Part shown: in pieces, positions 19,548 to 27,628 of the stretch | How the letters are laid out: each line of letters starts with the position of its first letter | How positions within the stretch are numbered: position 1 is the stretch's first letter | DNA from: Nitrospinota bacterium | Lineage (GTDB): Bacteria > Nitrospinota_A > UBA7883 | NCBI GenBank assembly: GCA_029881335.1 | Contig: JAOUMU010000004.1 | Span: 1-59,056, forward strand | Direction of reading: 5' to 3' | DNA length: 59,056 nt | The notes under the pieces: model-generated | Database searches by the model: none | Told to the model about the DNA's origin: nothing | The model's input: only the letters and a program-made list of their open reading frames with translations | Made by a program: the position numbers and the translations under genes

Positions 19548-19909
19548 TTTGCACGTTGGTTTATTTTCAGGGTACGATAATGATAACAGACTGCCGGGAG
19601 TGTCGTTTATCGCTGATATCGAAACCCAGAGGAGATGTCCAACCCAAGAATCTCTGTGGATCATATGGTACGTTCCAATACCAGTCACGTTGTCTTGAAT
19701 CAGGACAGACGGTTCGGCTGTAGGGATTTTGTGACCCCAAACCTTGAAAACCATGAGTGTCTAACCTGTTTAAAAACAAAACGTAATCCTTGGTCGCTAG
19801 ACTGAATTTAATTGTCGATGGTTTGGCCCGGATCCTGCTCTAAGTTAGCGGGAAAACTGAATCAAGCTGGCAACCAAGGATAATTTCTTGGGGGTATGAG
19901 GGAATTTTA
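19548..19909. other. Divergent intergenic region between pnuC and the cytochrome cluster
   Basis: About 360 bases with no convincing gene. I looked for GEMM-type c-di-GMP or cAMP-GMP riboswitches, which often precede multiheme cytochromes in Geobacter relatives, and did not find the conserved core. A sigma-54-like element is listed separately. Confidence 0.5.
19824..19838 (+). promoter_or_regulatory. Possible sigma-54 promoter of the cytochrome cluster
   Basis: TGGCCC-GGATC-CTGC keeps the invariant GG and GC dinucleotides with exactly 10 bases between them, but deviates from TGGCAC-N5-TTGC at two positions. Predicted transcription start is about 60 bases before the decaheme gene. RpoN is encoded in this window. 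Weak evidence. Confidence 0.3.
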
Positions 19910-20812
19910 ATGGACTATTTAGTGATGAGTAGAAAAAATTATATTAGAATGCTTCCGATCCTGGCCATTGCGGTGGCCGCGGGGATGTTCACCGGTTGCG
20001 GTGATGTGACGATCAACACGGATCAGTTTGGCTTGCCTGTCAACAATAATAGTACAGGCGACCTGGGCGGGAAAGGGCAAACCCCCGATCCCTCCTGGCA
20101 CAACTCATATCTGGATGGCCGTCACTCATCCTTTGTGTGCACCGATTGTCATGTTTCCACTGCCAGGACCGATATGGGAGAGACGGACCTGGCGCGGTCC
20201 CCTTTCCGGGAAACCCCTAAGGACCAGATATGCTCCCGGTGCCACATGGGGGATTACAACAGAACCTCCCTTTTCAATCACACAGTGGCAAATACAGGGA
20301 CCTACTGCAACTCCTGTCATTACTCAGACAGCTTCACCGCGCATACCAGGATTTCAGCCGATACGTATCACGGCCTGATCGGCGGATCCTGCTCATCTTG
20401 CCACTCCAACAGGACTCCCGGCAACCACCGCGCCGATGGCAGGGCTTCAGCGTGCGAGAGATGTCATAGTTACCCCAGTTGGAGCGGCGCTTCTGGCGCT
20501 CACACGGCCACCTCCAATTGCGTGAGTTGCCACGCCGCCAGGACTCCTGGCAATCACCAGAGGGATGGAAGAACCTCCAAATGTGAGAACTGCCACAATT
20601 ATCCGGATTGGAGTAACGCCTCCTTCAGCCATTCCGGGGTTTCCACCGGATGCGCCAGCTGCCACAGCAGGCATTACAGTGGTTACGCTTGCGAGTCTTG
20701 CCACACCTCCGGGATAAGCTGGTCTTATAAGCACTCAAGGGTGCGATCCGATGGGTGCATTGCTTGCCATGACGGCGACGGGCATGGCGACGGGCATGGC
20801 GATGATGACTAG
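19910..20812 (+). CDS. Decaheme c-type cytochrome, putative lipoprotein
   Basis: A 300-residue protein with an N-terminal signal ending in MFTGC (C30), a probable lipobox, then ten CXXCH heme motifs (CTDCH, CSRCH, CNSCH, CSSCH, CERCH, CVSCH, CENCH, CASCH, CESCH, CIACH). Expected location is an envelope membrane surface, with a role in electron transfer. A 43-residue module containing RTPGNH, DGR and two CXXCH occurs twice in tandem (cysteines starting at 20390 and 20519). The tail is GDGH-repeat acidic. GAGGGA precedes the ATG. It is paralogous to the next gene, which has one module fewer. A hairpin follows. The redox partner is probably the downstream giant cytochrome and porin, by context. 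Confidence 0.9.
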   Translation: MDYLVMSRKNYIRMLPILAIAVAAGMFTGCGDVTINTDQFGLPVNNNSTGDLGGKGQTPDPSWHNSYLDGRHSSFVCTDCHVSTARTDMGETDLARSPFRETPKDQICSRCHMGDYNRTSLFNHTVANTGTYCNSCHYSDSFTAHTRISADTYHGLIGGSCSSCHSNRTPGNHRADGRASACERCHSYPSWSGASGAHTATSNCVSCHAARTPGNHQRDGRTSKCENCHNYPDWSNASFSHSGVSTGCASCHSRHYSGYACESCHTSGISWSYKHSRVRSDGCIACHDGDGHGDGHGDDD

Positions 20813-20840
20813 CATTCAACTTGAAGCATGTAATGTGGGG

Positions 20841-20865
20841 AGCATCCGGAAATTGTCCGGATGCT
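20841..20865 (+). terminator. Hairpin, probable terminator after the decaheme gene
   Basis: Perfect 9-bp stem AGCATCCGG/CCGGATGCT with a 7-base loop, followed by the moderately T-rich TTCCTCGTTTC, 28 bases after the stop codon. The weak T tract may allow readthrough. Confidence 0.5.
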
Positions 20866-20900
20866 TCCTCGTTTCACGGCTTGGATAGGTGTACATTGGG

Positions 20901-20906
20901 TATAAT
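20901..20906 (+). promoter_or_regulatory. Candidate -10 box upstream of the octaheme gene
   Basis: Perfect TATAAT, with TTGGAT 14 bases upstream (too close for a good -35). It lies between the hairpin and the octaheme start, about 150 bases before the ATG, so the second cytochrome could have its own promoter. Confidence 0.35.
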
Positions 20907-21053
20907 GAAGCTGGAGACGCGCAGGATCGGCGCAAAGGTTGATAAGGCTCCAGGCTCCCGGAGTTTCTCGGAGTTTGGCTTGTAGTGAAAGAGGTCTTAT
21001 CATGAAGATGGGTCGTTTGTAGTTGATGAAGGCTGGCTGGTTCTGAATTAAAT

Positions 21054-21797
21054 ATGGAAAAACAAAATAAAACAAGTTACCTTGCGCCTCTGTTTGCGGC
21101 TTTGGGAATAGCCGTGATGACAGGGCTATTCGCCGGTTGTGGAGACATCACGATCGACACGGGTCAGCTAGGCCTGGGGGACAATTCTAACGACTTATCC
21201 AATATCGGCCTTTCTCCTGATCCCTCCTGGCACAACTCCTACCTGGTGGGCGCCCACGGCAGCTTTGCTTGTGGGGACTGCCATGCTTCTACAGCAAGGA
21301 CGGGGGCCAGTTCCCCGCTTCTGCGGGAGATGTCCGGTGACCAGATATGCGCTCGATGTCATATGGGCGATTACAACAGGACGAGCCTTTTTAACCATGG
21401 CGCATACAAGATCGGAACTCATTGCAACTCCTGTCATTATTCGGACAACTTTAAGTACCACACCAGGCCCAGCCACAATAAATATCATGAAAAGATATCC
21501 TCCTCGTGCGTTGCCTGCCACCCTGGCAAAACCCCTGGGGGACATCTGGCCGATGGACGAACCGGCTTATGTGAAATGTGCCATAAATATCCGAACTGGC
21601 AGGGGACGGGCTTTAGCCATTCGGGCGTCACCTCCGGTTGCTCCAACTGCCATAGCAAGCATTATTCGGGCTTCCCTTGCGAGTCATGCCATACCTTCGG
21701 AATCAGCTGGGGTTTCAGCCACTCCAGGGTGCGCTCCGATGGGTGTCCGGCTTGCCATGGGTCTGATGGACATGGCGGCGGGGGTCATGACGACTAA
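21054..21797 (+). CDS. Octaheme c-type cytochrome, putative lipoprotein, paralog of the preceding gene
   Basis: A 247-residue protein with signal peptide and probable lipobox LFAGC (C29). It has eight CXXCH motifs (CGDCH, CARCH, CNSCH, CVACH, CEMCH, CSNCH, CESCH, CPACH). It shares most of its length with the decaheme neighbour, including PDPSWHNSYL, MGDYNRTSLFNH, CNSCHYSD and the GISW...HSRVRSDGC end, but lacks one RTPGNH-type module. The C-terminus is again GH/D-rich. Signal peptides imply export and heme attachment in the periplasm. Probably an electron carrier or surface terminal component of the same system. No clear ribosome-binding site is seen before the ATG. Confidence 0.9.
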   Translation: MEKQNKTSYLAPLFAALGIAVMTGLFAGCGDITIDTGQLGLGDNSNDLSNIGLSPDPSWHNSYLVGAHGSFACGDCHASTARTGASSPLLREMSGDQICARCHMGDYNRTSLFNHGAYKIGTHCNSCHYSDNFKYHTRPSHNKYHEKISSSCVACHPGKTPGGHLADGRTGLCEMCHKYPNWQGTGFSHSGVTSGCSNCHSKHYSGFPCESCHTFGISWGFSHSRVRSDGCPACHGSDGHGGGGHDD

Positions 21798-21852
21798 ATA
21801 CGGCTTGATTTTGGCCTGCCCTGTCCCCTATATTGGGGGCGGGAGCGTGAGT

Positions 21853-21870
21853 GGACCGGTTGACCGGTCC
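21853..21870 (+). other. Hairpin after the octaheme gene
   Basis: Perfect 7-bp stem GGACCGG-TTGA-CCGGTCC, 56 bases after the stop codon and without a T tract. A second small hairpin, CCCC-TATATT-GGGG, lies about 20 bases earlier. They could stabilise an mRNA end or attenuate readthrough into the giant cytochrome gene. Confidence 0.4.
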
Positions 21871-21996
21871 TAAGTTGGGAACGAATTGGTATTCCAATCC
21901 AGAGTGGAGAGGGGTAGGGGTGTGGTGTCCGCCTTGGCGCCTCGCTTTTCTGCGTATTAAGACAAGGCAGAATTAATTATCTTTCAAGGGGGTCTT

Positions 21997-24735
21997 TTGT
22001 CGCGAAGCGGTTTTCTAGCCATTCTGCTGGCGGCGGCGCTTTCCGCTGCCTCGGCCCATGGGCAGGGTCTGGGTTCGCTGATCAGCCCTGGCCCTCTGGC
22101 AAAACCTCATGTAGAGGTGGAAGGGCTCACCAACTGCGTTAAATGCCATGCCATTGGCGCCGGAGTGCCCAGTGAAAAGTGCTTCGAATGCCACAAGGAG
22201 ATATCCAGCCGAATCACCTCCAACAAAGGCTACCATGCCAGCGTGGCGAAGAAGAAATGCCACGACTGCCACGAGGATCATAAGGGGCAGGAGTACAAGA
22301 TGATCCAGTGGCCCGGCAAGGATATGAACCGGTTCGAGCACAAGGAGAGCGGCTACCTGTTAGATGGCAAGCATGTCCAGGTGAGGTGCGAGAAATGCCA
22401 CACTGCCAAGACCAAACAGGCGCGGCAAAGCTTTCTTTTGACATCGGACACATGCCTCTCCTGCCACAAGAAGGACGATGTCCACAAGGGCGTTCTGGGT
22501 GACAAGTGCGAAACCTGCCACACCACCAGCGGCTGGAAGGGGAAGGATCTTAAGTTCGATCACGACAAGGCGTACAAGCTTGAATATTCCCATATAAAGA
22601 CCCCTTGCGAAAAGTGTCACCCGGTGATAGGGCAGTACAAAGTTCCCGGCTTTGAAAAATGTGTCACCTGCCACAAAAAGGACGATGTGCACAAAGGCGC
22701 CCTGGGTGACGCTTGCGACAAGTGCCATGTCGCCAGGACGTGGAAGGGCAAGGATGTCCTTCTAAACCACGACAAGTTCTACAAACTAGATACAGGGCAC
22801 CGGAAGACCCCGTGTGAGAAGTGCCATCCGGTGAAAGGGCAGTTCAAGGTTCCCGCTTTTGAGCAGTGCGTCACCTGCCACAAAAAGGACGATGTGCACA
22901 AGGGCGCTCTGGGTGACAGGTGCGACAAGTGCCATGTCGCCAGGACGTGGAAGGGCAAGGATGTGCTCTTCGACCATGGGAAGGTCTACCAGCTGGAAAA
23001 ATCCCACGCTGCGGTCAAGTGCGAAAAGTGCCATCTGGTAAAGGGCCAGTATAAGGTGCCCGATTACAAGCTGTGCGTCACCTGCCACCGAAAGGACGAT
23101 GTGCACAAGGGTTCGCTGGGCGACACTTGTGACAAGTGCCACGACGAGAGCAAGTGGAAGAAGGTGATGATGAATCACTCCAAGACCAAATACCCCCTGG
23201 AAGGGAAGCACCTGAAAGTGGAATGCGCCAAGTGTCACCCCAGGGCCAAGGATAAGATTTACAAGGTGGAAAGGTTCGATCGCTGCTCTTCCTCTGGCTG
23301 CCACGATACACGGCAGCGGGGGGATGTGCATGGCGAGCAGTTCCGGGGCCGAGATTGTAATGAGTGCCACAATCTGAACGGGTGGATGCCGCCGCTTTTC
23401 TCCCACTCGGATGCGAACTACAGAGGATATAAACTGGATGGGAAGCACGCCGGAGTGGCTTGCGCCAAATGCCATGTCAAAAGCGCTTTCGGTGTGGTCA
23501 ACTATCGGCCCATACGATACGACACCTGTATGGGCCCCGGCTGTCACGACATACCCAGCCGCGGCGCCATCCATGGCAAGCAGTTCAACGGGACCAATTG
23601 CGACACATGCCACGACCTGAAAGGGTGGAAACCATCGGTGTTCTCCCACGACTCCCCATCCTACACCGGCTACAAGCTGTATGGCAAACACCGGCCGCTC
23701 AAATGCGAGCAGTGCCACGCAAAGAGCCTGTTCGGCGTGGTGCATTACCGGCCTGTAAAGAGTGGTATGTGCGATGACTGCCACAAGGATCCGCATCGCG
23801 GCCAGTTCGGCTCCACCACGTGCGCCACTTGCCATACGGAAGATGACTGGAAAAAGCTGCAGTTCGACCATAACCGCAACAGCCGGTTCGCCCTATACGG
23901 CAAACATGTGGGACCAGCCTGCGCCAAATGCCACCTGAAGAAGGGAATCCTGGGGGACGCAATGGTGTGGAAACCTCTGGGCAGGGAATGCATCGATTGC
24001 CATGCTGACAAGGATAAGCACAAGGGCGCCCTGGGCAAGCAATGTGACCAGTGCCATACCGAGCAAACATGGAAGACGGATAGGTTCGCCCACGAGCTGA
24101 CAGGATTCCGGCTGGAATACGCCCACCTGAGGCTCCACTGCTCCGATTGCCATGACAAGAAGGACAACTGGGCCGGCGTGGGCGAGAACTGCCGCAACTG
24201 CCACACAGACCCGCACTTCAACCAGTTCGGGAGTGCATGCTCCGACTGCCACAACGCCAGGGATTGGGAGCCGCGCAAGTTCAAGCACGCGCTGTTCGGA
24301 TTCCGCCTTGAGGGGGCTCACAGAATAGTGGAGTGCAAGGTGTGCCACCAGAACAGGCTGTACGCCAACACACCCACGGAGTGTATAGACTGCCACAGGG
24401 CCGAGTTCTTCAGCGCTGGCGCCGCGGCGATACACTCCCCGGACAATATCGACTGCCAGTTCTGCCACAGGCCATACTCCTGGAGGCCGGCATCGGGCCA
24501 CATGCACCGATCCATGACATTTTCCGGAGCCCATAAAAGGATCCAGGGCCAGTGCGACTATTGCCACACAAACGACTATGGGCTCAAGTGGCCAGGCGCC
24601 CAGACGGAACAGGATTGCGAGTTCTGCCACATGGCCGATTACAGGAAGGAGCATAGAAATTGCCCGACCACGTGTGGCTTGTGTCATAACACTAACGATT
24701 TCGATGATGGCAAGGAGACCATAAGGTGCGACTAA
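21997..24735 (+). CDS. Giant multiheme c-type cytochrome (34 CXXCH plus 2 CX4CH)
   Basis: A 912-residue exported cytochrome. The start is a TTG with AAGGGGG upstream, opening a normal signal peptide (FLAILLAAALSAASAHG). I count 34 CXXCH motifs and two CX4CH motifs (CSSSGCH, CMGPGCH), so up to 36 hemes at about one per 25 residues. Residues about 153-428 consist of four tandem 69-residue units with three hemes each, encoded by exact 207-bp steps. A second, looser type with GYKLxGKH and FGVVxYRP follows. No membrane anchor is seen, so it is periplasmic or inserted in a porin. Its end overlaps the beta-barrel gene by 10 bp. By analogy with MtrA-MtrB it is inferred to be the heme wire of a porin-cytochrome conduit. 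Confidence 0.92.
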   Translation: MSRSGFLAILLAAALSAASAHGQGLGSLISPGPLAKPHVEVEGLTNCVKCHAIGAGVPSEKCFECHKEISSRITSNKGYHASVAKKKCHDCHEDHKGQEYKMIQWPGKDMNRFEHKESGYLLDGKHVQVRCEKCHTAKTKQARQSFLLTSDTCLSCHKKDDVHKGVLGDKCETCHTTSGWKGKDLKFDHDKAYKLEYSHIKTPCEKCHPVIGQYKVPGFEKCVTCHKKDDVHKGALGDACDKCHVARTWKGKDVLLNHDKFYKLDTGHRKTPCEKCHPVKGQFKVPAFEQCVTCHKKDDVHKGALGDRCDKCHVARTWKGKDVLFDHGKVYQLEKSHAAVKCEKCHLVKGQYKVPDYKLCVTCHRKDDVHKGSLGDTCDKCHDESKWKKVMMNHSKTKYPLEGKHLKVECAKCHPRAKDKIYKVERFDRCSSSGCHDTRQRGDVHGEQFRGRDCNECHNLNGWMPPLFSHSDANYRGYKLDGKHAGVACAKCHVKSAFGVVNYRPIRYDTCMGPGCHDIPSRGAIHGKQFNGTNCDTCHDLKGWKPSVFSHDSPSYTGYKLYGKHRPLKCEQCHAKSLFGVVHYRPVKSGMCDDCHKDPHRGQFGSTTCATCHTEDDWKKLQFDHNRNSRFALYGKHVGPACAKCHLKKGILGDAMVWKPLGRECIDCHADKDKHKGALGKQCDQCHTEQTWKTDRFAHELTGFRLEYAHLRLHCSDCHDKKDNWAGVGENCRNCHTDPHFNQFGSACSDCHNARDWEPRKFKHALFGFRLEGAHRIVECKVCHQNRLYANTPTECIDCHRAEFFSAGAAAIHSPDNIDCQFCHRPYSWRPASGHMHRSMTFSGAHKRIQGQCDYCHTNDYGLKWPGAQTEQDCEFCHMADYRKEHRNCPTTCGLCHNTNDFDDGKETIRCD
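22453..23280 (+). repeat. Four tandem 207-bp units inside the giant cytochrome gene
   Basis: Unit starts, taken at the cysteine codon of the C-x-x-CHKKDDVHKG (or CHRKDDVHKG) motif, are 22453, 22660, 22867 and 23074, a spacing of exactly 207 bases each. Every unit encodes three heme motifs in the order CVTCH-like, CDKCH-like, CEKCH-like, with K-K-D-D-V-H-K-G and WKGKD between them. The second and third units are nearly identical over long stretches of DNA, indicating recent duplication or gene conversion. Confidence 0.95.
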
Positions 24736-25982
24736 GGTTGACTTTGGCCTTTGTGGCCGCGCTATTCACCGTATGGGCGCTTCCCGCCTCCGCTGTTAAC
24801 CTGAGCGGTCGGCTGGCCGGATCTTACTATAATCACGATGACGATGTGTCCGAGCAGGACCGCAGCGTCAGTAGATTCAAGCTGCGTCTGGACATCACCG
24901 ATTTCATGGCTTACGACTCGGCTTTCCACTTGAAGACCATCACTCGCTCCGTTTCCGGGCACGACTATAACGGCAACCTTCCCAGCCAGAGGATCGATCG
25001 GGCCGAGTTCGAATTGAAGGGCTTGGGCGGATTCATGGACTTGCATCTGGGCAGGATGAACATCCAGGATCTTTTCTCCACCAGGGTGGACGGAGCCAGC
25101 GTCGACTTCCACCTGGGCAAGACTTTTGGCCTGGGAGTGTTCGGCGGGCAGACTCCGGATCCTTTTTCCGACCAGATCAGCTCCAGCTATTCCACTTACG
25201 GGGCATACCTCTTCAATAGAGGACAGGCCACCCGCTTCTCTCTGGGATATGTGGCCACCGCCAAGGGGGGGGAGGATTCCACATACATTTCAGGCATGTA
25301 CTATTCCCTTTCATCCAGGGCTTTCAATTGGATGGCTGATTTCAGGATGGATGAGGACAAGGTGAGGAGCGAGTGGCGGATCACCGAGGCGATGGTGAAT
25401 CTGACCTACAGGCCAAGCAGAAGGGCCAAGGTGAACCTGACCTACAGCGAGTACCGTTCCATACAGCTGTTTGAATCGATGGACTACAGCGCCAGCTACG
25501 ACATGCAAAGGGCCACCAGGGTTTCAGGCGATCTTTTTTTCCTCCACAGCTCTATGTTGTACGCACGGTTCGACGCGAGGATGCGCGACTTCGACAGCAG
25601 CACGGCGGCTATGTTCATTGGCGGTTTCAGGCAGGACGATATGTTCGGATTGCTTAATCTGGACATATCCTACAGCGGAATAAACTATTTCACGACTACC
25701 TCGGACAGAATCAATATTGTTTTGGGCGCCGACTTTTTGCGGGACCTGAGTGGCGAGATAGAGATTACATCCATCAACAGCAAGCAGGAAGGGCAGAACA
25801 ACGCTATGACCCAGTTCGTTTATGGCGCCACTGTGGACTGGAGATGGAACAACCTGTTCGTATCGGCCCTGCTCCAGTTTTCCAACGAGAAGTTCCTGGA
25901 TGTGGACGCTGTTTACCAAAACAAAGCCTCCGACCATTTCGCCACCACTTCCTACTATCTGAACATGGGGTACAATTTCTAG
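24726..25982 (+). CDS. Outer-membrane beta-barrel protein, putative porin of a porin-cytochrome conduit
   Basis: A 418-residue protein with signal peptide (cleavage after LPASA, about residue 23) and a mature part made of alternating hydrophobic/polar strands rich in Tyr, Phe, Ser and Gly. It ends in YNF, the terminal aromatic typical of outer-membrane barrels recognised by BAM. It contains no heme motif. The GTG start at 24726 lies inside the end of the giant cytochrome gene with AAGGAG eight bases upstream, so the two are translated together. The pairing implies an MtrB/OmbB-like sheath, but sequence similarity to those families is not evident by eye. Other outer-membrane roles remain possible. 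Confidence 0.82.
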   Translation: MRLRLTLAFVAALFTVWALPASAVNLSGRLAGSYYNHDDDVSEQDRSVSRFKLRLDITDFMAYDSAFHLKTITRSVSGHDYNGNLPSQRIDRAEFELKGLGGFMDLHLGRMNIQDLFSTRVDGASVDFHLGKTFGLGVFGGQTPDPFSDQISSSYSTYGAYLFNRGQATRFSLGYVATAKGGEDSTYISGMYYSLSSRAFNWMADFRMDEDKVRSEWRITEAMVNLTYRPSRRAKVNLTYSEYRSIQLFESMDYSASYDMQRATRVSGDLFFLHSSMLYARFDARMRDFDSSTAAMFIGGFRQDDMFGLLNLDISYSGINYFTTTSDRINIVLGADFLRDLSGEIEITSINSKQEGQNNAMTQFVYGATVDWRWNNLFVSALLQFSNEKFLDVDAVYQNKASDHFATTSYYLNMGYNF

Positions 25983-26017
25983 GATGCTGGCCTTGGCTGT
26001 TCGTCGGGATACCTGAC

Positions 26018-26443
26018 ATGGAACTGTTCAGGGTGTACACCGTCCGGGAAAACTATCAGGATCGCGACTCTGTGGTGGTGGACTGGTTCTGCGAGAATCG
26101 TAAAGCGCCGGTCGCGGCGCTGGAGCTGATGGTGGAGAACCTAGTGGATCTCACCGCCGTGGAGAAGACCGAGGCGCAAACTCGGCTGAACCAGCTTCTG
26201 ACCTCCGGCGAAACCGATGAACTGGCCCAGTACATCAGGGCCACTACCGGGTTCGAGGTGAAGCGGACAAGGATCGACATCCCTTTGCCGGATGGAAGAA
26301 AGGTTCCGGACTTCTCCGGCAAGTCCGCCAGCATGGAAGGGGAATATTTTCATATTCATGAAAACAGTGAATACAACCTGTCTATCCCCATCACAGGATT
26401 TGTAGACCTTTCCGAACCGCCCAACACCTTTTCGGTGGCGTAG
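26018..26443 (+). CDS. Unknown 141-residue protein following the porin gene
   Basis: Starts at the ATG at 26018, 35 bases after the porin stop; an in-frame extension upstream overlaps the porin gene and is not supported. The product is soluble and acidic, with no signal peptide or cysteine pair. Helical N-terminal half (ALELMVENLVDLTAVEKTEAQTR, given here only as a region about 31-53), then a beta-rich half with IDIPLPDGRKVPDF. I do not recognise a family. Its position at the end of the cytochrome-porin unit suggests a regulatory or assembly role, but nothing in the sequence shows this. It converges with the metalloprotease gene. Confidence 0.65.
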   Translation: MELFRVYTVRENYQDRDSVVVDWFCENRKAPVAALELMVENLVDLTAVEKTEAQTRLNQLLTSGETDELAQYIRATTGFEVKRTRIDIPLPDGRKVPDFSGKSASMEGEYFHIHENSEYNLSIPITGFVDLSEPPNTFSVA

Positions 26444-26456
26444 ATAAGAAGCCCTA

Positions 26457-27608
26457 CTATTTTATGGCCGGGTTCAGGCTGACCACATATTTTTGCGTTC
26501 CGGAGACCTCCTCCTGGGAGAAAGACGCAGAGCTCCAGAACATGATGTTTGGACCGTCCAGAGCTGAGCATTCGTCCGCGCTGACCATCCCGTCATTATC
26601 CTTGTCCCGGACATTGACATCGCATTCCGGAGTGTCCGCAATAGGATCGAAAGTGTCGCCATATCTCTCTGAAGTGTGCAGCAAACCCAGGTAATGCCCA
26701 ACTTCATGAGCCATGGTGTTCGCCACGGTGTTGATGTTCTTTCCCTGCAGGCTGGTGAACCCTCCGAAAGTGTTTATCGCTACACCGGAATTGGCGGAGC
26801 CCTGGACCAGTTGCGGGCCGGGCGCTCCTCCGGCGATTCCCAGAATCCCCTGAAAGCCGAAAGAGTCGACAAAGAAAATATTGATATGACCTTTCTTGTA
26901 GTTGGCGGACATCATGAAGAGGGCGTCCATATCGTCCGGCTGGCCGTTATTGTCAAAATCCGTGTCCATGTTCACATGGATATGTTTCCTCGCCTCGTCA
27001 GAGGTCAGGTATATAACCTCCACCGCCCCAACCGTAATATTCATCAAGCCCATGGACGCCTGGAAACGCGCCAGAACTTCGTTCAGGATCGGCTCCGCCT
27101 GGGCGGAGACATCCCCGGACGCGATTATAAAAAGGTTCAGGTTCAGTCGGGAGCCGGGAGCGGATTTTACATCGGTGTAGATTCCCACTTCTTTGGGTTC
27201 CGGCTCTCTGCTGCGGGTGTGCTTTATCCAGAAGGTCCACACCCCAGGCGGAAAATCGTAGTCTCCGCCATGGGGAATGGTCATCTCCACGGCGCTTTGC
27301 CCATAACCGTTGGCGAAGTTGCGGCCGATCAGGTCGTTACTCCCGCCATCGATAAAGCTTTCTCCGGACGGTCCTGAAACCTTTATGATATCCATGTCCG
27401 AGGCGTTTGCTCCATCGGCCATGATGGTAAGTGACACCGACCCTGCGGGAACCTGGATGGAGTAAGGGCCCGCTATCTGGCCAGGCGCCAGGAACTCAAC
27501 GGCCATGGCGTCCGGGTGACGGGGTGGCGGATCCCCATTCCCCTTGTCGCATGAGGCCGTCATGGCCGCCAGAGCCAGTAATATTAAAGTGATTCCACCA
27601 TTTCTCAC
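26457..27608 (-). CDS. Secreted M43-like (pappalysin-type) metalloprotease, lipoprotein
   Basis: Zinc endopeptidase with the extended metzincin motif HEVGHYLGLLH (301-311) and a later NIMFW Met-turn (354-358). The intervening DPIADTPECD is typical of M43. The GTG start at 27608 has GGAGAGG just upstream and opens a lipoprotein signal ending in TASC (C20). Two Asp-rich loops, DTDFDNNGQPDD (216-227) and DKDNDGMVSADE (335-346), look like calcium-binding loops. The N-terminal part (about 35-135) is beta-rich and may be a PPC-like domain. It follows the thiol peroxidase gene by 20 bases and is probably co-transcribed with it. Confidence 0.88.
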   Translation of the reverse strand: MRNGGITLILLALAAMTASCDKGNGDPPPRHPDAMAVEFLAPGQIAGPYSIQVPAGSVSLTIMADGANASDMDIIKVSGPSGESFIDGGSNDLIGRNFANGYGQSAVEMTIPHGGDYDFPPGVWTFWIKHTRSREPEPKEVGIYTDVKSAPGSRLNLNLFIIASGDVSAQAEPILNEVLARFQASMGLMNITVGAVEVIYLTSDEARKHIHVNMDTDFDNNGQPDDMDALFMMSANYKKGHINIFFVDSFGFQGILGIAGGAPGPQLVQGSANSGVAINTFGGFTSLQGKNINTVANTMAHEVGHYLGLLHTSERYGDTFDPIADTPECDVNVRDKDNDGMVSADECSALDGPNIMFWSSASFSQEEVSGTQKYVVSLNPAIK

Positions 27609-27628
27609 AGGCCCTCTCCAGCTTCCTG

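Noticed and set aside
19548..19754. 69-codon N-terminal extension of pnuC
   Set aside because: Open by chance; it has no membrane character and the downstream ATG gives a standard PnuC start.
19860..19909. Possible GEMM riboswitch before the decaheme gene
   Set aside because: AAGCTGGCAACCAAGG looks superficially similar, but the second conserved half and the tetraloop-receptor helix are absent.
22786..23871. Minus-strand ORF opposite the giant cytochrome repeats
   Set aside because: Antisense shadow of the CXXCH-rich coding sequence; its repeats simply mirror the heme modules.
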